Shown: positions 7,646 through 16,520 of the stretch, piece by piece
How the letters are laid out: every line of letters begins with the position of its first letter
How positions within the stretch are numbered: position 1 is the first letter of the stretch
Assembly (NCBI RefSeq): GCF_024585285.1
Contig: NZ_CP040755.1
Span: 2,976,001 to 3,040,000 of the forward strand
Reading direction: 5' to 3'
From: Colwellia sp. M166
GTDB lineage: Bacteria; Pseudomonadota; Gammaproteobacteria; Enterobacterales; Alteromonadaceae
Length of the DNA: 64,000 nucleotides
Notes under the pieces: model-generated
What the model was told of the DNA's origin: nothing
What the model saw: the letters and a program-made list of their open reading frames with translations, nothing else
The model's database searches: none
Translations under genes and position numbers: made by a program

Positions 7646-7839
7646 AATAAGTTCGCTGTTTAATGGCTATTTTTATCGACTATTGTTGATTTGTAATACC
7701 TAAGTATTATTTCACAATTTTTATTATACGTTATCCTTATAAGCCAATACAGGTTAATAATCATTGTTTTTTGGCCACTTATGCTATATCTTTTGGCCGA
7801 CAAATTATTACGTAATTACTCAAATTTCGGAGACATCAA

Positions 7840-8775
7840 ATGAAAGTTGCTGTGCTAGGCGCTGCTGGCGGAATCGGTCAAGCGTTATCTTTACTATTAA
7901 AAACTCAATTACCTGCAGGTTCTGAGTTATCTTTATATGACGTTGCACCAGTAGTTCCAGGTGTTGCCGTTGATTTATCACACATCCCTACAGCAGTAAA
8001 CGTTGCTGGTTTTGGTGCTGACGATTTAGCTGGCGCACTTACTGGTGCTGACATTGTTATTATTCCTGCGGGCATGCCACGTAAACCAGGTATGGATCGT
8101 GCTGATTTATTTGCAGTTAATGCGGGTATTATCAAAACTTTAGCAGAAGGCATTGTTGCTAACTGTCCTAAAGCATTAGTGGGTATTATTACTAACCCAG
8201 TAAACGGCACTGTGCCAATTGTTGCTGAAGTGTTCAAAAAAGCCGGTACTTACGATAAAAACCGTGTTTTCGGTGTAACAACACTTGATGTTATTCGCTC
8301 TGAAGCTTTTATTGCTGAATTAAAAGGCTTGAATGTAGCTGACGTGAAAATTCCAGTAATTGGCGGCCATTCAGGTACGACAATTTTACCTCTTCTATCG
8401 CAAGTTGAAGGTGTTACTTTCTCTGATGAAGAAGTTGCGGCCTTAACACCTCGCATTCAAAATGCCGGTACTGAAGTGGTAAATGCTAAAGCTGGTGGCG
8501 GCTCTGCAACGCTTTCAATGGGTGCTGCTGCTGCTCGTTTTTGTTTATCTTTAGTTAAAGGTTTACAAGGCGAAGATGTTGTTGATTACGCTTACGTGGA
8601 AGTTGAAGCTGGCGATGCGCCATTTTTTGCTCATCCAGTGCGTTTAGGTGTTAACGGTATCGCTGAAATTTTACCATACGGTGAGTTAAGTGCTTTTGAA
8701 GAAAAAGCCAAAAATGACATGCTTGCAACACTAAAAGCAGACATTCAAGAAGGTGTTGATTTTATCAACGGTTAA
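7840..8775 (+). CDS. mdh: Malate dehydrogenase (NAD-dependent)
   Basis: 311 residues, matching the gammaproteobacterial Mdh of about 312. The nucleotide-binding glycine motif is GAAGGIGQ (residues 8-15). The substrate-binding loop reads [11 protein letters not shown] (about 77-87). The catalytic His is in [13 protein letters not shown] near 177. The enzyme interconverts malate and oxaloacetate in the TCA cycle. The ribosome-binding site CGGAG sits before the ATG. The gene is followed by its own terminator and reads as a single-gene unit. Confidence 0.97.
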   Translation: MKVAVLGAAGGIGQALSLLLKTQLPAGSELSLYDVAPVVPGVAVDLSHIPTAVNVAGFGADDLAGALTGADIVIIPAGMPRKPGMDRADLFAVNAGIIKTLAEGIVANCPKALVGIITNPVNGTVPIVAEVFKKAGTYDKNRVFGVTTLDVIRSEAFIAELKGLNVADVKIPVIGGHSGTTILPLLSQVEGVTFSDEEVAALTPRIQNAGTEVVNAKAGGGSATLSMGAAAARFCLSLVKGLQGEDVVDYAYVEVEAGDAPFFAHPVRLGVNGIAEILPYGELSAFEEKAKNDMLATLKADIQEGVDFING

Positions 8776-8797
8776 TCTAGCTTCATTGCTTGTTTTA

Positions 8798-8822
8798 AAA
8801 ACCGCGTTTAACGCGGTTTTTT
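8798..8822 (+). terminator. Intrinsic terminator of mdh
   Basis: AAAACCGCGT pairs with ACGCGGTTTT around a TTA loop, followed by more T residues. It is positioned 22 bp after the mdh stop. Confidence 0.9.
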
Positions 8823-8908
8823 ATTGTCTAAATTTTCTTGAAGCCGTTACTATGTCAAGAGAGCCTCAGTTAAATAAAGCTTAAGATGAATCATAAAAAG
8901 GAAGAGAA

Positions 8909-9508
8909 ATGACTAGTGCGAGTAAACGGCGATGGCAACTCATTCGTGAAAGTATCAAGTTTCAAATAAAGTTAATATTGGATGCGGCAAGAGATTTAAT
9001 ACTGAGTCCGGTAGCCATTATTTGTACGGTACTTGATTTAGTCAAAGGCAATAGTAAGCAAGATGGCCACTTTCAGCGCTTAATGCACTGGGGGCATAAT
9101 ACCGATCACTGGTTAAACTTATTCGGCGATTTACCGGTAAATGCCAAAGAGGCAAGCTCTGTTGATGCTGCTAATAATACGGACAAAAACCCAAATACCA
9201 CACAAGGTAATTACAGTAAAAGCACGACCGAAAATCCAAACCTTGTCAAAAATCAGCTTGATGAAAATTTCGATAAACTCTTTGGTAAAATTGAACGACT
9301 ACTTGAAGAGCAGCAACAAGCGGGAGGTTTAACGGCGGTTGCCAAGCAAAAAATAGAGCTTTATTTAACCTCGCTAAATTCCAACCGTAAAGGCAAGGTA
9401 TCTCAGACGCAGGTGACAGCAGAAGAAGAATTGTCGCCGAATAGCGAATTGTCGACATTAGAAGTGGATACGCAAGATAAAAACACTAAAACGAATAACC
9501 TCAATTGA
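8909..9508 (+). CDS. Unknown protein with N-terminal membrane segment
   Basis: 199 residues, family not recognised. A basic N-terminus is followed by a hydrophobic, possibly membrane-associated helix at about 27-47 (DLILSPVAIICTVLDLV). A short conserved-looking part with HFQRLMHWGHNTDHWLNLFG comes next. Residues 80-115 are Asn/Thr/Ser-rich and probably disordered. A coiled-coil-like stretch at about 115-155 (NFDKLFGKIERLLEEQQ) precedes a low-complexity tail. The start has a good GGAAGAG site. It follows mdh after a terminator and precedes the IS element. The call as a real gene rests on its length, ribosome-binding site and coherent composition. Confidence 0.6.
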   Translation: MTSASKRRWQLIRESIKFQIKLILDAARDLILSPVAIICTVLDLVKGNSKQDGHFQRLMHWGHNTDHWLNLFGDLPVNAKEASSVDAANNTDKNPNTTQGNYSKSTTENPNLVKNQLDENFDKLFGKIERLLEEQQQAGGLTAVAKQKIELYLTSLNSNRKGKVSQTQVTAEEELSPNSELSTLEVDTQDKNTKTNNLN

Positions 9509-9646
9509 GATAAGTTATAGTTATAATGTGTAGTAGCTCAGACTTGAACTGACGTTTTTTAATATCAAGCTGAACTAAACCTGAAAAACAGTAATTGACC
9601 TCAAAGCTTTCTGTGGAAAGTCATCTTGGGACGCTAACTATTGCCA

Positions 9647-11340
9647 CAGGTTGTGTGAAAAACTTTTGATCACCTTTTCGAATAACTATCGTGTACTTAT
9701 GATCAATCAGTCTTAACCTTTCTCACAAATATAGCACTTATTTACTATAATTATTAGTAAGTTAATCTTTATTGGTAAGCGTAATGTCTGGTTTTATTAA
9801 AGGTGCTAATCGTGCCCAATCGACACTCTTTCCTGAATCTCTCAATGACTTTGTTCATGCTGAAAATACCGTCCGAGTCATTGATGTGTTTATTGAAGCA
9901 TTGGATTTAGCTGAGTTAGGTTTTACGGGGGTGATCACCAAGTCTACTGGCCGTCCTAAGTATCACCCTGCGGTTATGTTAAAATTCTATCTCTATGGAT
10001 ATCTAAATCGAGTCCAATCTTCTAGAAGATTAGAAATTGAAGCGAATCGAAATATTGTACTCATGTGGCTACTTGAACGACTTGCTCCAGATTTTAAAAC
10101 CATTGCTGATTTTAGAAAAAATAATGCTAAGGGTATTAAGCATGTGTGCCGGACATTCGTTGAGCTATGCAGGAAACTTCAGATGTTTGATGAAGGTGAG
10201 ATTGCTATTGATGGTAGTAAATTTAAAGCCAGCAATAACAAAGATAACAATTACACCCCAAAGAAAATGGCCTTTCATATTGAACGTGTTGAAAAACATA
10301 TTAGTAACTATTTAGCAAAACTAGACCGTGCTGATGAAGAGCAACATAGCCCCCAAACGGTCAAGGCAACTCAAGAAACCATTAATAATTTAAAACAGAA
10401 GCTAGCTGAATTAAAAACACTAGAAGAAGAAGTTAAAGCGCATCCAGAAAAACAAATATCCACCACGGATCCAGATTCAAGACTGATGAAAACGCAGGGT
10501 ATGACAAGAGTTGTTAGCTACAACATACAAAGCGCTGTTGATACCAAGCATCACTTAATCGTTGCACATGAAGTTACTGATACGACTGACCGAGGTCAAC
10601 TCTGCCCTACAGCGGTTTTAGCGCAACACGCACTAAAAAGAAAAGACCTAATAGTTATCGCAGATAAAGGTTACTTCAGCGGCCAAGATATCAAAGACAC
10701 TCAAGATGCAGGTATGACACCACTTGTACCAAAAGGTGATACTTCAGGTGGCGATAAAAAAGGCATCTTTAATCGTTCGAAATTTACCTATGATAAAGAC
10801 AACGATGTTTATATTTGCCCCAATAACTGTCAATTAATGCCGGGTAAAACCAGAACAAAAGAGCGTGATTTATATTTGATGCATTACCGAGTGCGTATCA
10901 AAGATTGCCGACATTGTAGCTTGCAGCCACAATGCACAAAAAGTGCAACACCACGAAAAATATCTCGATGGGTGCATCAAGACAGAATAGATAATATGGA
11001 TAAGTTGATGAAAAAACGGCCAGACTTGATGCTGATAAGAAAGCAGACCGTTGAACATCCGTTCGGTACGATTAAATGTTGGATGGGTATGACGCATTCA
11101 CTCACTCGTCGATTTAAAAACGTCCGAACCGAAATGAATCTCCATGTTCTGGCTTATAACTTCAAGCGAATGTTAAACATAATGGGTGTTGAAGGGTTAA
11201 TGAACGCCATAAAGGCCACGATATAAGGCTCTAGCTTTATCTTTTTATTTTAAATTCGACTCACATCCAAAATAAACAAACTAAGCGGTAAAACGTATTT
11301 TAAAATTTATACGAACAACAATGAGTTTTTACACAGGCTG
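9647..11340 (+). mobile_element. IS1182-family insertion sequence, apparently complete
   Basis: About 1694 bp enclosing one full-length transposase gene. Near-matching inverted ends are visible: the left starts CAGGTTGTGTGAAAAACT, and the right, read inward, starts CAGCCTGTGTAAAAACT. The bases GCCA occur directly outside both ends (9643-9646 and 11341-11344), suggesting a 4-bp target duplication. The flanking DNA is gene-free, so no gene looks interrupted. Exact boundaries are inferred from the ends alone. Confidence 0.75.
9784..11226 (+). CDS. IS1182-family transposase
   Basis: 480 residues from the ATG at 9784; a TTG four codons upstream is also in frame. The N-terminal half matches the DUF772-type transposase domain, with GRPKYHPAVMLKFYLYGYLN at about 57-76. 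The DDE triad is probably Asp in EIAIDGSKFKAS, Asp in VIADKGYFSG and Glu in QTVEHPFGTIK. A charged coiled-coil insertion lies near 165-225, and a Cys-rich segment (CRHCSLQPQC) lies near 375. No frameshift or stop interrupts it, so the element may be active. Ribosome-binding site weak (GGTAAG). Confidence 0.92.
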   Translation: MSGFIKGANRAQSTLFPESLNDFVHAENTVRVIDVFIEALDLAELGFTGVITKSTGRPKYHPAVMLKFYLYGYLNRVQSSRRLEIEANRNIVLMWLLERLAPDFKTIADFRKNNAKGIKHVCRTFVELCRKLQMFDEGEIAIDGSKFKASNNKDNNYTPKKMAFHIERVEKHISNYLAKLDRADEEQHSPQTVKATQETINNLKQKLAELKTLEEEVKAHPEKQISTTDPDSRLMKTQGMTRVVSYNIQSAVDTKHHLIVAHEVTDTTDRGQLCPTAVLAQHALKRKDLIVIADKGYFSGQDIKDTQDAGMTPLVPKGDTSGGDKKGIFNRSKFTYDKDNDVYICPNNCQLMPGKTRTKERDLYLMHYRVRIKDCRHCSLQPQCTKSATPRKISRWVHQDRIDNMDKLMKKRPDLMLIRKQTVEHPFGTIKCWMGMTHSLTRRFKNVRTEMNLHVLAYNFKRMLNIMGVEGLMNAIKATI

Positions 11341-11865
11341 GCCACTTTGCGGACGATTTTTCTTAACCAAATTCACCTCAGTAAAAGGCAGTTTAGATAC
11401 GAAAGCGGACGTTAGCATTGGTTTACCTAACGACAAGTGATCTGACAAACTGATCATTAATATTTCAAATGTGAACGACGGCAATGGTGGCTTATTCGAC
11501 TGTCTGATTTGATTAAAACCTATAAATTCAAAATGTCACCAAAAATTTGATGAGGTGAATAATAACACCTCTAATTAGGTGGCTAAATTAACTATGCCGC
11601 TATATACAGCTAAGTTGATTGTTTTTTTGCATAGGTACTAGTGGCAAAAAAACTACTTCACTCTCCATTTCACTCTCTTTATTTTATGTAGGTAATTCAG
11701 CCTTTGAGCCTTAAGCTGATCTATTATCATTAAAGTAAGCTCAGTTGATTATAAGATGTTGAACTAATGGTTATCCAGTCAAGTGTTGTCTGCTGAGATG
11801 ACAAAATAGTAATTATCTCGAGATATAGGTAAAATGCAGACCACTCCAATGATGATGACTGTAAT
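11341..11865. other. Gene-free stretch after the IS element
   Basis: No ORF that looks like a gene. It contains one small hairpin, CACCT-ctaatt-AGGTG (11566-11581). It may be old non-coding repeat debris continuous with 9509-9646 before the IS inserted, but nothing can be assigned. Confidence 0.5.
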
Positions 11866-12339
11866 ATGACCCAGCCCCTTGATTATCGAACTACATTTAT
11901 TCTAGATAAATCTCACTTTAATGAATGTTATGAAGAGTCCGTGCAAGCACAAACTTTTGTTCGTTTATATGGTAAAGGTTTAGCACTACTGGTTGTTGGT
12001 GCCGGCCTAGTGTTGTTTTCAGAGCTCAACCCTTACGCAGCATGGTTTGTTTTCTCACTAGGGGTGTTAGAACTGGTCAGTACTCGTTACAAAAAGTCGT
12101 GGTGGGTTGCCCGTCAAATGCTAAGTAAGGTAGCTAAAGCTGAAGTTACCTTAAAAATTAATCAAAACAGTATTCATATATCGTCATTTTATAATGACAA
12201 TAAAATGCTATTTAAAGATATTGAATGTTTAGCACCAACAACCAATGGCTGGCTAATAACTCATAATTCAGTTCGCCATTATATTTCTAACCGTTGTCTT
12301 TCAGAGTCAGCGAAAGCATTTTTACAAGCGAAATGTTAA
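11866..12339 (+). CDS. Small membrane protein, YcxB-like
   Basis: 157 residues with two adjacent membrane segments at about 38-56 and 58-74. A basic loop follows (TRYKKSWW), then a C-terminal soluble domain with alternating beta pattern (VTLKINQNSIHISSF, then MLFKDIECLAPTTNGWLIT). This layout resembles the YcxB-like domain, in which a PH-like fold follows two helices. The function is unknown. It stands alone upstream of the Fur-controlled iron operon and has no visible Fur box of its own. Confidence 0.55.
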   Translation: MTQPLDYRTTFILDKSHFNECYEESVQAQTFVRLYGKGLALLVVGAGLVLFSELNPYAAWFVFSLGVLELVSTRYKKSWWVARQMLSKVAKAEVTLKINQNSIHISSFYNDNKMLFKDIECLAPTTNGWLITHNSVRHYISNRCLSESAKAFLQAKC

Positions 12340-12385
12340 CAGGTTAACAAATTTATCTTCAAACCTAGCCGAAATCAAAGTTAAA

Positions 12386-12400
12386 TGAGAATAATTCTCA
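12386..12400. promoter_or_regulatory. Fur box of the iron(III) transporter operon
   Basis: TGAGAATAATTCTCA is a perfect 7-1-7 palindrome, matching the core TGATAAT-n-ATTATCA form of Fur sites. It lies six bases upstream of the probable -35 element of the operon, so iron-loaded Fur would repress transcription. Confidence 0.8.
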
Positions 12401-12406
12401 AAACCC

Positions 12407-12435
12407 TTGACAGCCATAAATATCTTCATTAGTCT
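12407..12435 (+). promoter_or_regulatory. Sigma-70 promoter of the iron transporter operon
   Basis: TTGACA at 12407-12412 is a perfect -35. With a 17-bp spacer the -10 is TAGTCT (12430-12435), a modest match. It lies just downstream of the Fur box and about 47 bp before the start codon. Confidence 0.5.
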
Positions 12436-12481
12436 GACGGCAAATTTAGGAATCTCTTTTCTGACTGTTTAGGCGGACTTA

Positions 12482-13495
12482 ATGTTGAATAAAATCTGGT
12501 TTTCTACTCTTGTTTTTGTCGCCCTTATTGGTGCAAGTTTTCATGCTTTAGCAAACGATGAGGTTAATGTTTATTCGTATCGTCAGCCGTTTTTAGTTAA
12601 AGCTCTTTTTGATGAGTTTACCAAAGAAACTGGTATTAAAGTTAATGTGGTTTTTGCCAAAAAAGGCATGGCTGAACGGTTAGCTCGTGAAGGTGAATAT
12701 AGCCCCGCGGATATTTTATTAACCACAGATATTAGCCGTTTGATTGAATTGCACGATAAAGGGCTTTTACAAGCTGCAACCTCGACTGAAATGACAGCAG
12801 CCATTCCTGCGCAATATAGAGCATCAGACGATACTTGGTATGCGTTAACAACACGCGTGCGTAATATTTATTCTGCTAAACGTTTAGGAAAAATAGATTT
12901 TAACTATGAAGATTTAGCGGATAAAAAGTGGCAAGGAAAAATTTGTACTCGCAGTGGTAAGCATCCTTATAATGTCGCGTTAGTTGCGTCTATGATTGCA
13001 GAGCATGGCGAGGCAGATACCCTAACGTGGTTGGAAAAAGTTAAAGCGAACTTAGCACGTAAACCACAAGGCAGTGATCGTGCACAAGTACAAGCCATTC
13101 ACCAAAACTTATGTGATGTATCGTTAGGTAACAGTTATTACTTTGGTAATATGTTGAAAGATGAGCAGCAAAAAGTTTGGGCTGATGCAGTTTATATTAA
13201 CTTTCCAAATCAAAATAACCGTGGTGCTCATGTTAATATTTCTGGTATGGCGATGGCCAAATATGCCCCTAATCAAGGCAACGCTTTAGCCTTAATGAAC
13301 TTTTTAGTTTCAGAATCCGCACAAAAAATGTATGCAGAAACAAACATGGAATATCCTGTGCGTCCAGGTGTAGAACCGTCACAATTAGTGAAATCTTGGG
13401 GGCAGTTTAAAGCAGATAATTTGTCACTCGAAACTATTGCCAAGCAACGTAAAGCGGCGTTAATTTTATTAGATAAGGCGCAGTTTGATTTATAA
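12482..13495 (+). CDS. fbpA: Iron(III) ABC transporter, periplasmic binding protein
   Basis: 337 residues of the FbpA/FutA/IdiA family. A Sec signal peptide covers about residues 1-24, with cleavage after HALA before NDEVNVYSYR. The adjacent tyrosines in GNSYYFGN near residue 220 are the typical ferric-iron ligands. The protein binds Fe3+ in the periplasm and delivers it to the permease. It is the first gene of a three-gene operon behind a perfect Fur box. The start is the ATG at 12482. No TonB receptor gene lies nearby. Confidence 0.92.
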   Translation: MLNKIWFSTLVFVALIGASFHALANDEVNVYSYRQPFLVKALFDEFTKETGIKVNVVFAKKGMAERLAREGEYSPADILLTTDISRLIELHDKGLLQAATSTEMTAAIPAQYRASDDTWYALTTRVRNIYSAKRLGKIDFNYEDLADKKWQGKICTRSGKHPYNVALVASMIAEHGEADTLTWLEKVKANLARKPQGSDRAQVQAIHQNLCDVSLGNSYYFGNMLKDEQQKVWADAVYINFPNQNNRGAHVNISGMAMAKYAPNQGNALALMNFLVSESAQKMYAETNMEYPVRPGVEPSQLVKSWGQFKADNLSLETIAKQRKAALILLDKAQFDL

Positions 13496-13519
13496 TACTT
13501 TTTCTTAAGATTTAGTTTC

Positions 13520-15148
13520 GTGATCATTGGGAATAAAAATACCAGTTGGAAATTTTTCAGCTGGTTTTTTGCTTTTGCATTAATCTTACCTATCGTTGTA
13601 ATGCTGCTGGGTAGTCTTAATGCTTCGAGCGATTTATTTAGCCATTTGTGGGCCACGGTGTTACCTGAATATATCCGCAATACTGTCGTGTTGGGTTTGC
13701 TGGTTGCGCTGTTATCTTTGTGTTTTGGTGTTCCTGCCGCCGCAATCATTAGTCAAACTAATATTGTGATGGGCAAACAACTACGCTGGTTGTTAATGCT
13801 ACCCTTAGCAATGCCGGCATATTTAGTCGCATACTTATATACTGATCTATTTGATTATGCCGGCCCCGTACAGCGCTTGTTACGAGCCTGGTTTGATTGG
13901 CAGTCCCCCAATGATTATTACTTCTTTGATATTCGAACCATAGGCGGCGGTGCCATCGTGATAGCTTTAGTGCTATTTCCTTATGTATACATGCTGACAC
14001 GTACGGCTTTTGAACAGCAAGATCGCAATTTACTACGCGCAAGCCGCTTATTAGGCTGTACAGAACGCCAAAGTTTTTATCAGATAGCATTACCATTAGC
14101 CCGACCTGCAATTGCCGTGTCATTAGCATTAGTAACAATGGAAACCCTCGCTGATTTTGCTACCGTACAATATTTTGCCGTTAATACCTTAACCACGGCT
14201 ATTTATGATACTTGGTTAGGCTATAGTGATTTTGCCGCTGCCAATGCACTCGCGAGTGTTTTGATGCTGTTTATTTTGTTTGTTGTTGTGGCTGAACAAC
14301 GAGCCCGAGCAGGACAGCGACATCAATCAAGTCGGCCCAATACTCAACATCAACGCAAAAAACTTTCTCTTACGCAGCAAGTTGTCGCCAGTTTATTTTG
14401 TTGGTTTTTAGTTTTTGCCGGTTTCTTACTACCGGTGATATTGTTACTTGTGATGGCGTTTGATTACGCGGATCAACAACAGTTTTTGGCCTTAATTGAA
14501 ACCGGAAAAAACAGTATAGAAATTGCTGCTTATAGTGCCACTATTGCGACGTTAATAGCCTTGATGTTAGCGTCGTTTCAGCGTCTTCATCAAAGTCGCG
14601 GTCGGATGTTACCGCTACAAATTTCAGGTTTTGGTTATGCTATTCCTGGTACTGTGCTTGCTATGGCGATGTTGGCAACTTTTGGCCCAATCGATCATGG
14701 CATTAATAATGTAGCCAAAATGCTAGGTTTTACTGCCCCAGGCTTGATATTATCAGGTACAGTTTTTGCCATTGTTTTTGCCTTTGTAGTGCGGTTTTCA
14801 GCGATTGCTAATGGTACGCTCAGTGCTGGTCTGGGCCAAATTCCTCGTTCACTTGATTTAGCACCGGCAAGTCTAGGTGTAAAAACTTTTCCGGCGCTTT
14901 TACGTGTTCATTTACCGTTATTAAAATCATCTATTCTTGTTGCTTGGCTCTTAGTTTTTGTTGAAGCGATGAAAGAATTACCGGCGGTATTATTGCTACG
15001 GCCATTTAACTTTGAAACCTTAAGTACACAGATATACCAACTCATTTCTGATGAGCGATTAGAGCAAGGGGCACTCGGCGCTATTTTAATCGTGTTATTT
15101 GGCTTACTGCCTATTATTTTTCTTAATCGCCAAAAGGACAGCCAGTGA
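13520..15148 (+). CDS. fbpB: Iron(III) ABC transporter, fused permease
   Basis: 542 residues forming two tandem MetI-like permease halves, each with about six membrane segments, separated by a basic cytoplasmic stretch (about 260-285, RARAGQRHQSSR). Each half has a coupling-loop EAA-type motif: ASRLLGCTERQSFYQIALP near 174 and APASLGVKTFPALLRVHLP near 450. Such fused permeases are standard in FbpB/SfuB systems. The start is a GTG 24 bp after the binding-protein gene, with a weak ribosome-binding site. The stop overlaps the next start by 4 bp. Confidence 0.92.
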   Translation: MIIGNKNTSWKFFSWFFAFALILPIVVMLLGSLNASSDLFSHLWATVLPEYIRNTVVLGLLVALLSLCFGVPAAAIISQTNIVMGKQLRWLLMLPLAMPAYLVAYLYTDLFDYAGPVQRLLRAWFDWQSPNDYYFFDIRTIGGGAIVIALVLFPYVYMLTRTAFEQQDRNLLRASRLLGCTERQSFYQIALPLARPAIAVSLALVTMETLADFATVQYFAVNTLTTAIYDTWLGYSDFAAANALASVLMLFILFVVVAEQRARAGQRHQSSRPNTQHQRKKLSLTQQVVASLFCWFLVFAGFLLPVILLLVMAFDYADQQQFLALIETGKNSIEIAAYSATIATLIALMLASFQRLHQSRGRMLPLQISGFGYAIPGTVLAMAMLATFGPIDHGINNVAKMLGFTAPGLILSGTVFAIVFAFVVRFSAIANGTLSAGLGQIPRSLDLAPASLGVKTFPALLRVHLPLLKSSILVAWLLVFVEAMKELPAVLLLRPFNFETLSTQIYQLISDERLEQGALGAILIVLFGLLPIIFLNRQKDSQ

Positions 15149-16245
15149 AAGCACTTATTAGCATCGAAAATTTAGCGGTTGAACTGCAATCAAAGCTGAT
15201 TTTATCGCAAGTTGACTTATCATTGGCAAAAGGTGAAATACTAGGACTTGTTGGGCCAAGTGGTTGTGGTAAAACCACGCTATTAAATACCTTAGCGGGT
15301 TTTATTGGCCAAAGTGCCGGTAATATTGCTATCAATAGCGCTGAAAAAGTTATCAACATCAGTGTTGAAAATATGCTGCCAGCGGAAGAGCGTAATATAG
15401 GTATGATATTTCAAGATTACGCCTTGTTTCCACATCTGACGGTCAGTGAAAATATTTGCTTTGGTCTGAAAAAAATAACCAAAGCTGAACAAAAGTCGCG
15501 TTGTGAAGAACTATTAAAGTTATTAGAACTAACTGACTTTGCTGATCGTTATCCCCATCAATTATCCGGCGGTCAACAACAGCGGGTTGCTATTGCTCGT
15601 GCTTTAGCACCACAGCCAAGTTTATTATTGCTTGATGAACCTTTTTCAAATATTGACGCTAGATTACGCCATGAGCTAATGATTGAAATTAGGCAACTAT
15701 TAAAGCGATTGGATATGACTGCTATTTTTGTCACCCATAATAAAGACGAAGTATTCACTTTTGCCGATAAAATTGCGGTTATGCACCATGGTCAAATATT
15801 ACAAGTAGGAGCGCCAGCGCAAGTCTGTCAGCAACCTAGTAGTTGGCAAGTCGCTGATTTCTTGCAATTGGGTAGTTGGTTGCCAGTGTCAGTGCTAAAT
15901 GATGACAGCCACTCAGAAGTCTCGAGCTTAATTGGTAAAATAAACCTTGAGCATATTATTAATCGAGAACGCTGTCATGGTGTTAATAGCACGAATTTTC
16001 AGTTACTAGTTAAAGCAACAGATATTGAACTTGCTCAACAGCAGGCGAATAATGTTGTTATTGAACATATCGGCGTTACTGAGCAAGGTTATCGATATTT
16101 ACTGAGCAGCATTGAAAAAGAATCAATATTAGCATTCTCACAGTTAAGTTTTTACAGTCAAGAATTGTTTGTTTTAGGTGCTAAATTAGCCATTCAGTTA
16201 AAAGGTCAACATTTTCTGTTATATCCTACTATCGCTCACCCGTAA
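15145..16245 (+). CDS. fbpC: Iron(III) ABC transporter, ATP-binding protein
   Basis: 366 residues. The ABC ATPase domain covers about 1-240, with Walker A GPSGCGKTT (37-45), signature LSGGQQQR, Walker B LLLLDEPFSNID and the switch His in FVTHNKDE. A C-terminal TOBE-like regulatory part (about 290-360) follows, as in FbpC. It drives ferric iron import through the fused permease. The GTG start overlaps the upstream stop (GTGA), indicating translational coupling. The stop codon lies in the loop of a perfect 7-bp hairpin. Confidence 0.93.
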   Translation: MKALISIENLAVELQSKLILSQVDLSLAKGEILGLVGPSGCGKTTLLNTLAGFIGQSAGNIAINSAEKVINISVENMLPAEERNIGMIFQDYALFPHLTVSENICFGLKKITKAEQKSRCEELLKLLELTDFADRYPHQLSGGQQQRVAIARALAPQPSLLLLDEPFSNIDARLRHELMIEIRQLLKRLDMTAIFVTHNKDEVFTFADKIAVMHHGQILQVGAPAQVCQQPSSWQVADFLQLGSWLPVSVLNDDSHSEVSSLIGKINLEHIINRERCHGVNSTNFQLLVKATDIELAQQQANNVVIEHIGVTEQGYRYLLSSIEKESILAFSQLSFYSQELFVLGAKLAIQLKGQHFLLYPTIAHP

Positions 16246-16254
16246 TTCGGGTGA
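16236..16254 (+). terminator. Hairpin spanning the stop codon of the iron operon
   Basis: TCACCCG (16236-16242) pairs exactly with CGGGTGA (16248-16254). The five-base loop contains the TAA stop. No U-run follows, so it is more likely a 3'-end structure than an efficient terminator. Confidence 0.35.
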
Positions 16255-16426
16255 AGGTAACACTAGTGTCGCTAATTTGTGACAGATAAATAGCATTTTA
16301 GTCTAAAATAATTAATTATATCGCCATAATTGGGTGGCAGATCCACAAAAGCCCACAAATTCATCCACTTCCCTCAAAGCCTTTATTTTATAGGCACTCA
16401 GCGCGATCAAATTACAAAAACTTTGC

Positions 16427-16456
16427 TTGACATAAGTTTGCTTTACTCACTAAACT
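16427..16456 (+). promoter_or_regulatory. Promoter of the mraZ/dcw cluster
   Basis: TTGACA (16427-16432), an 18-bp spacer and TAAACT (16451-16456) form a sigma-70 promoter. Transcription would start near 16463, immediately before the MraZ repeat array, about 60 bp upstream of mraZ. Confidence 0.65.
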
Positions 16457-16465
16457 GTATGATTG

Positions 16466-16490
16466 TGGGATAAAGTGGGAATTAGTGGAT
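16466..16490 (+). promoter_or_regulatory. MraZ-binding repeats (three TGGG/TGGA units, 10-bp period)
   Basis: TGGGA at 16466, TGGGA at 16476 and TGGAT at 16486 are spaced exactly 10 bp apart. E. coli MraZ binds TGGGN units separated by 5 nt upstream of its own operon and represses it. Position just after the probable transcription start supports autoregulation. Confidence 0.7.
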
Positions 16491-16520
16491 CAAAAGTGAT
16501 CCCAAACAATAAGTTGGACT

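Noticed and set aside
7646..7839. Possible ARG boxes between argR and mdh
   Set aside because: No 18-bp stretch came close to the ARG box pattern. Only a small AATAC/GTATT hairpin was found.
9509..9646. A remnant gene split by the IS element
   Set aside because: The flanks joined across the IS do not give a continuous reading frame that I recognise. The stretch looks non-coding.
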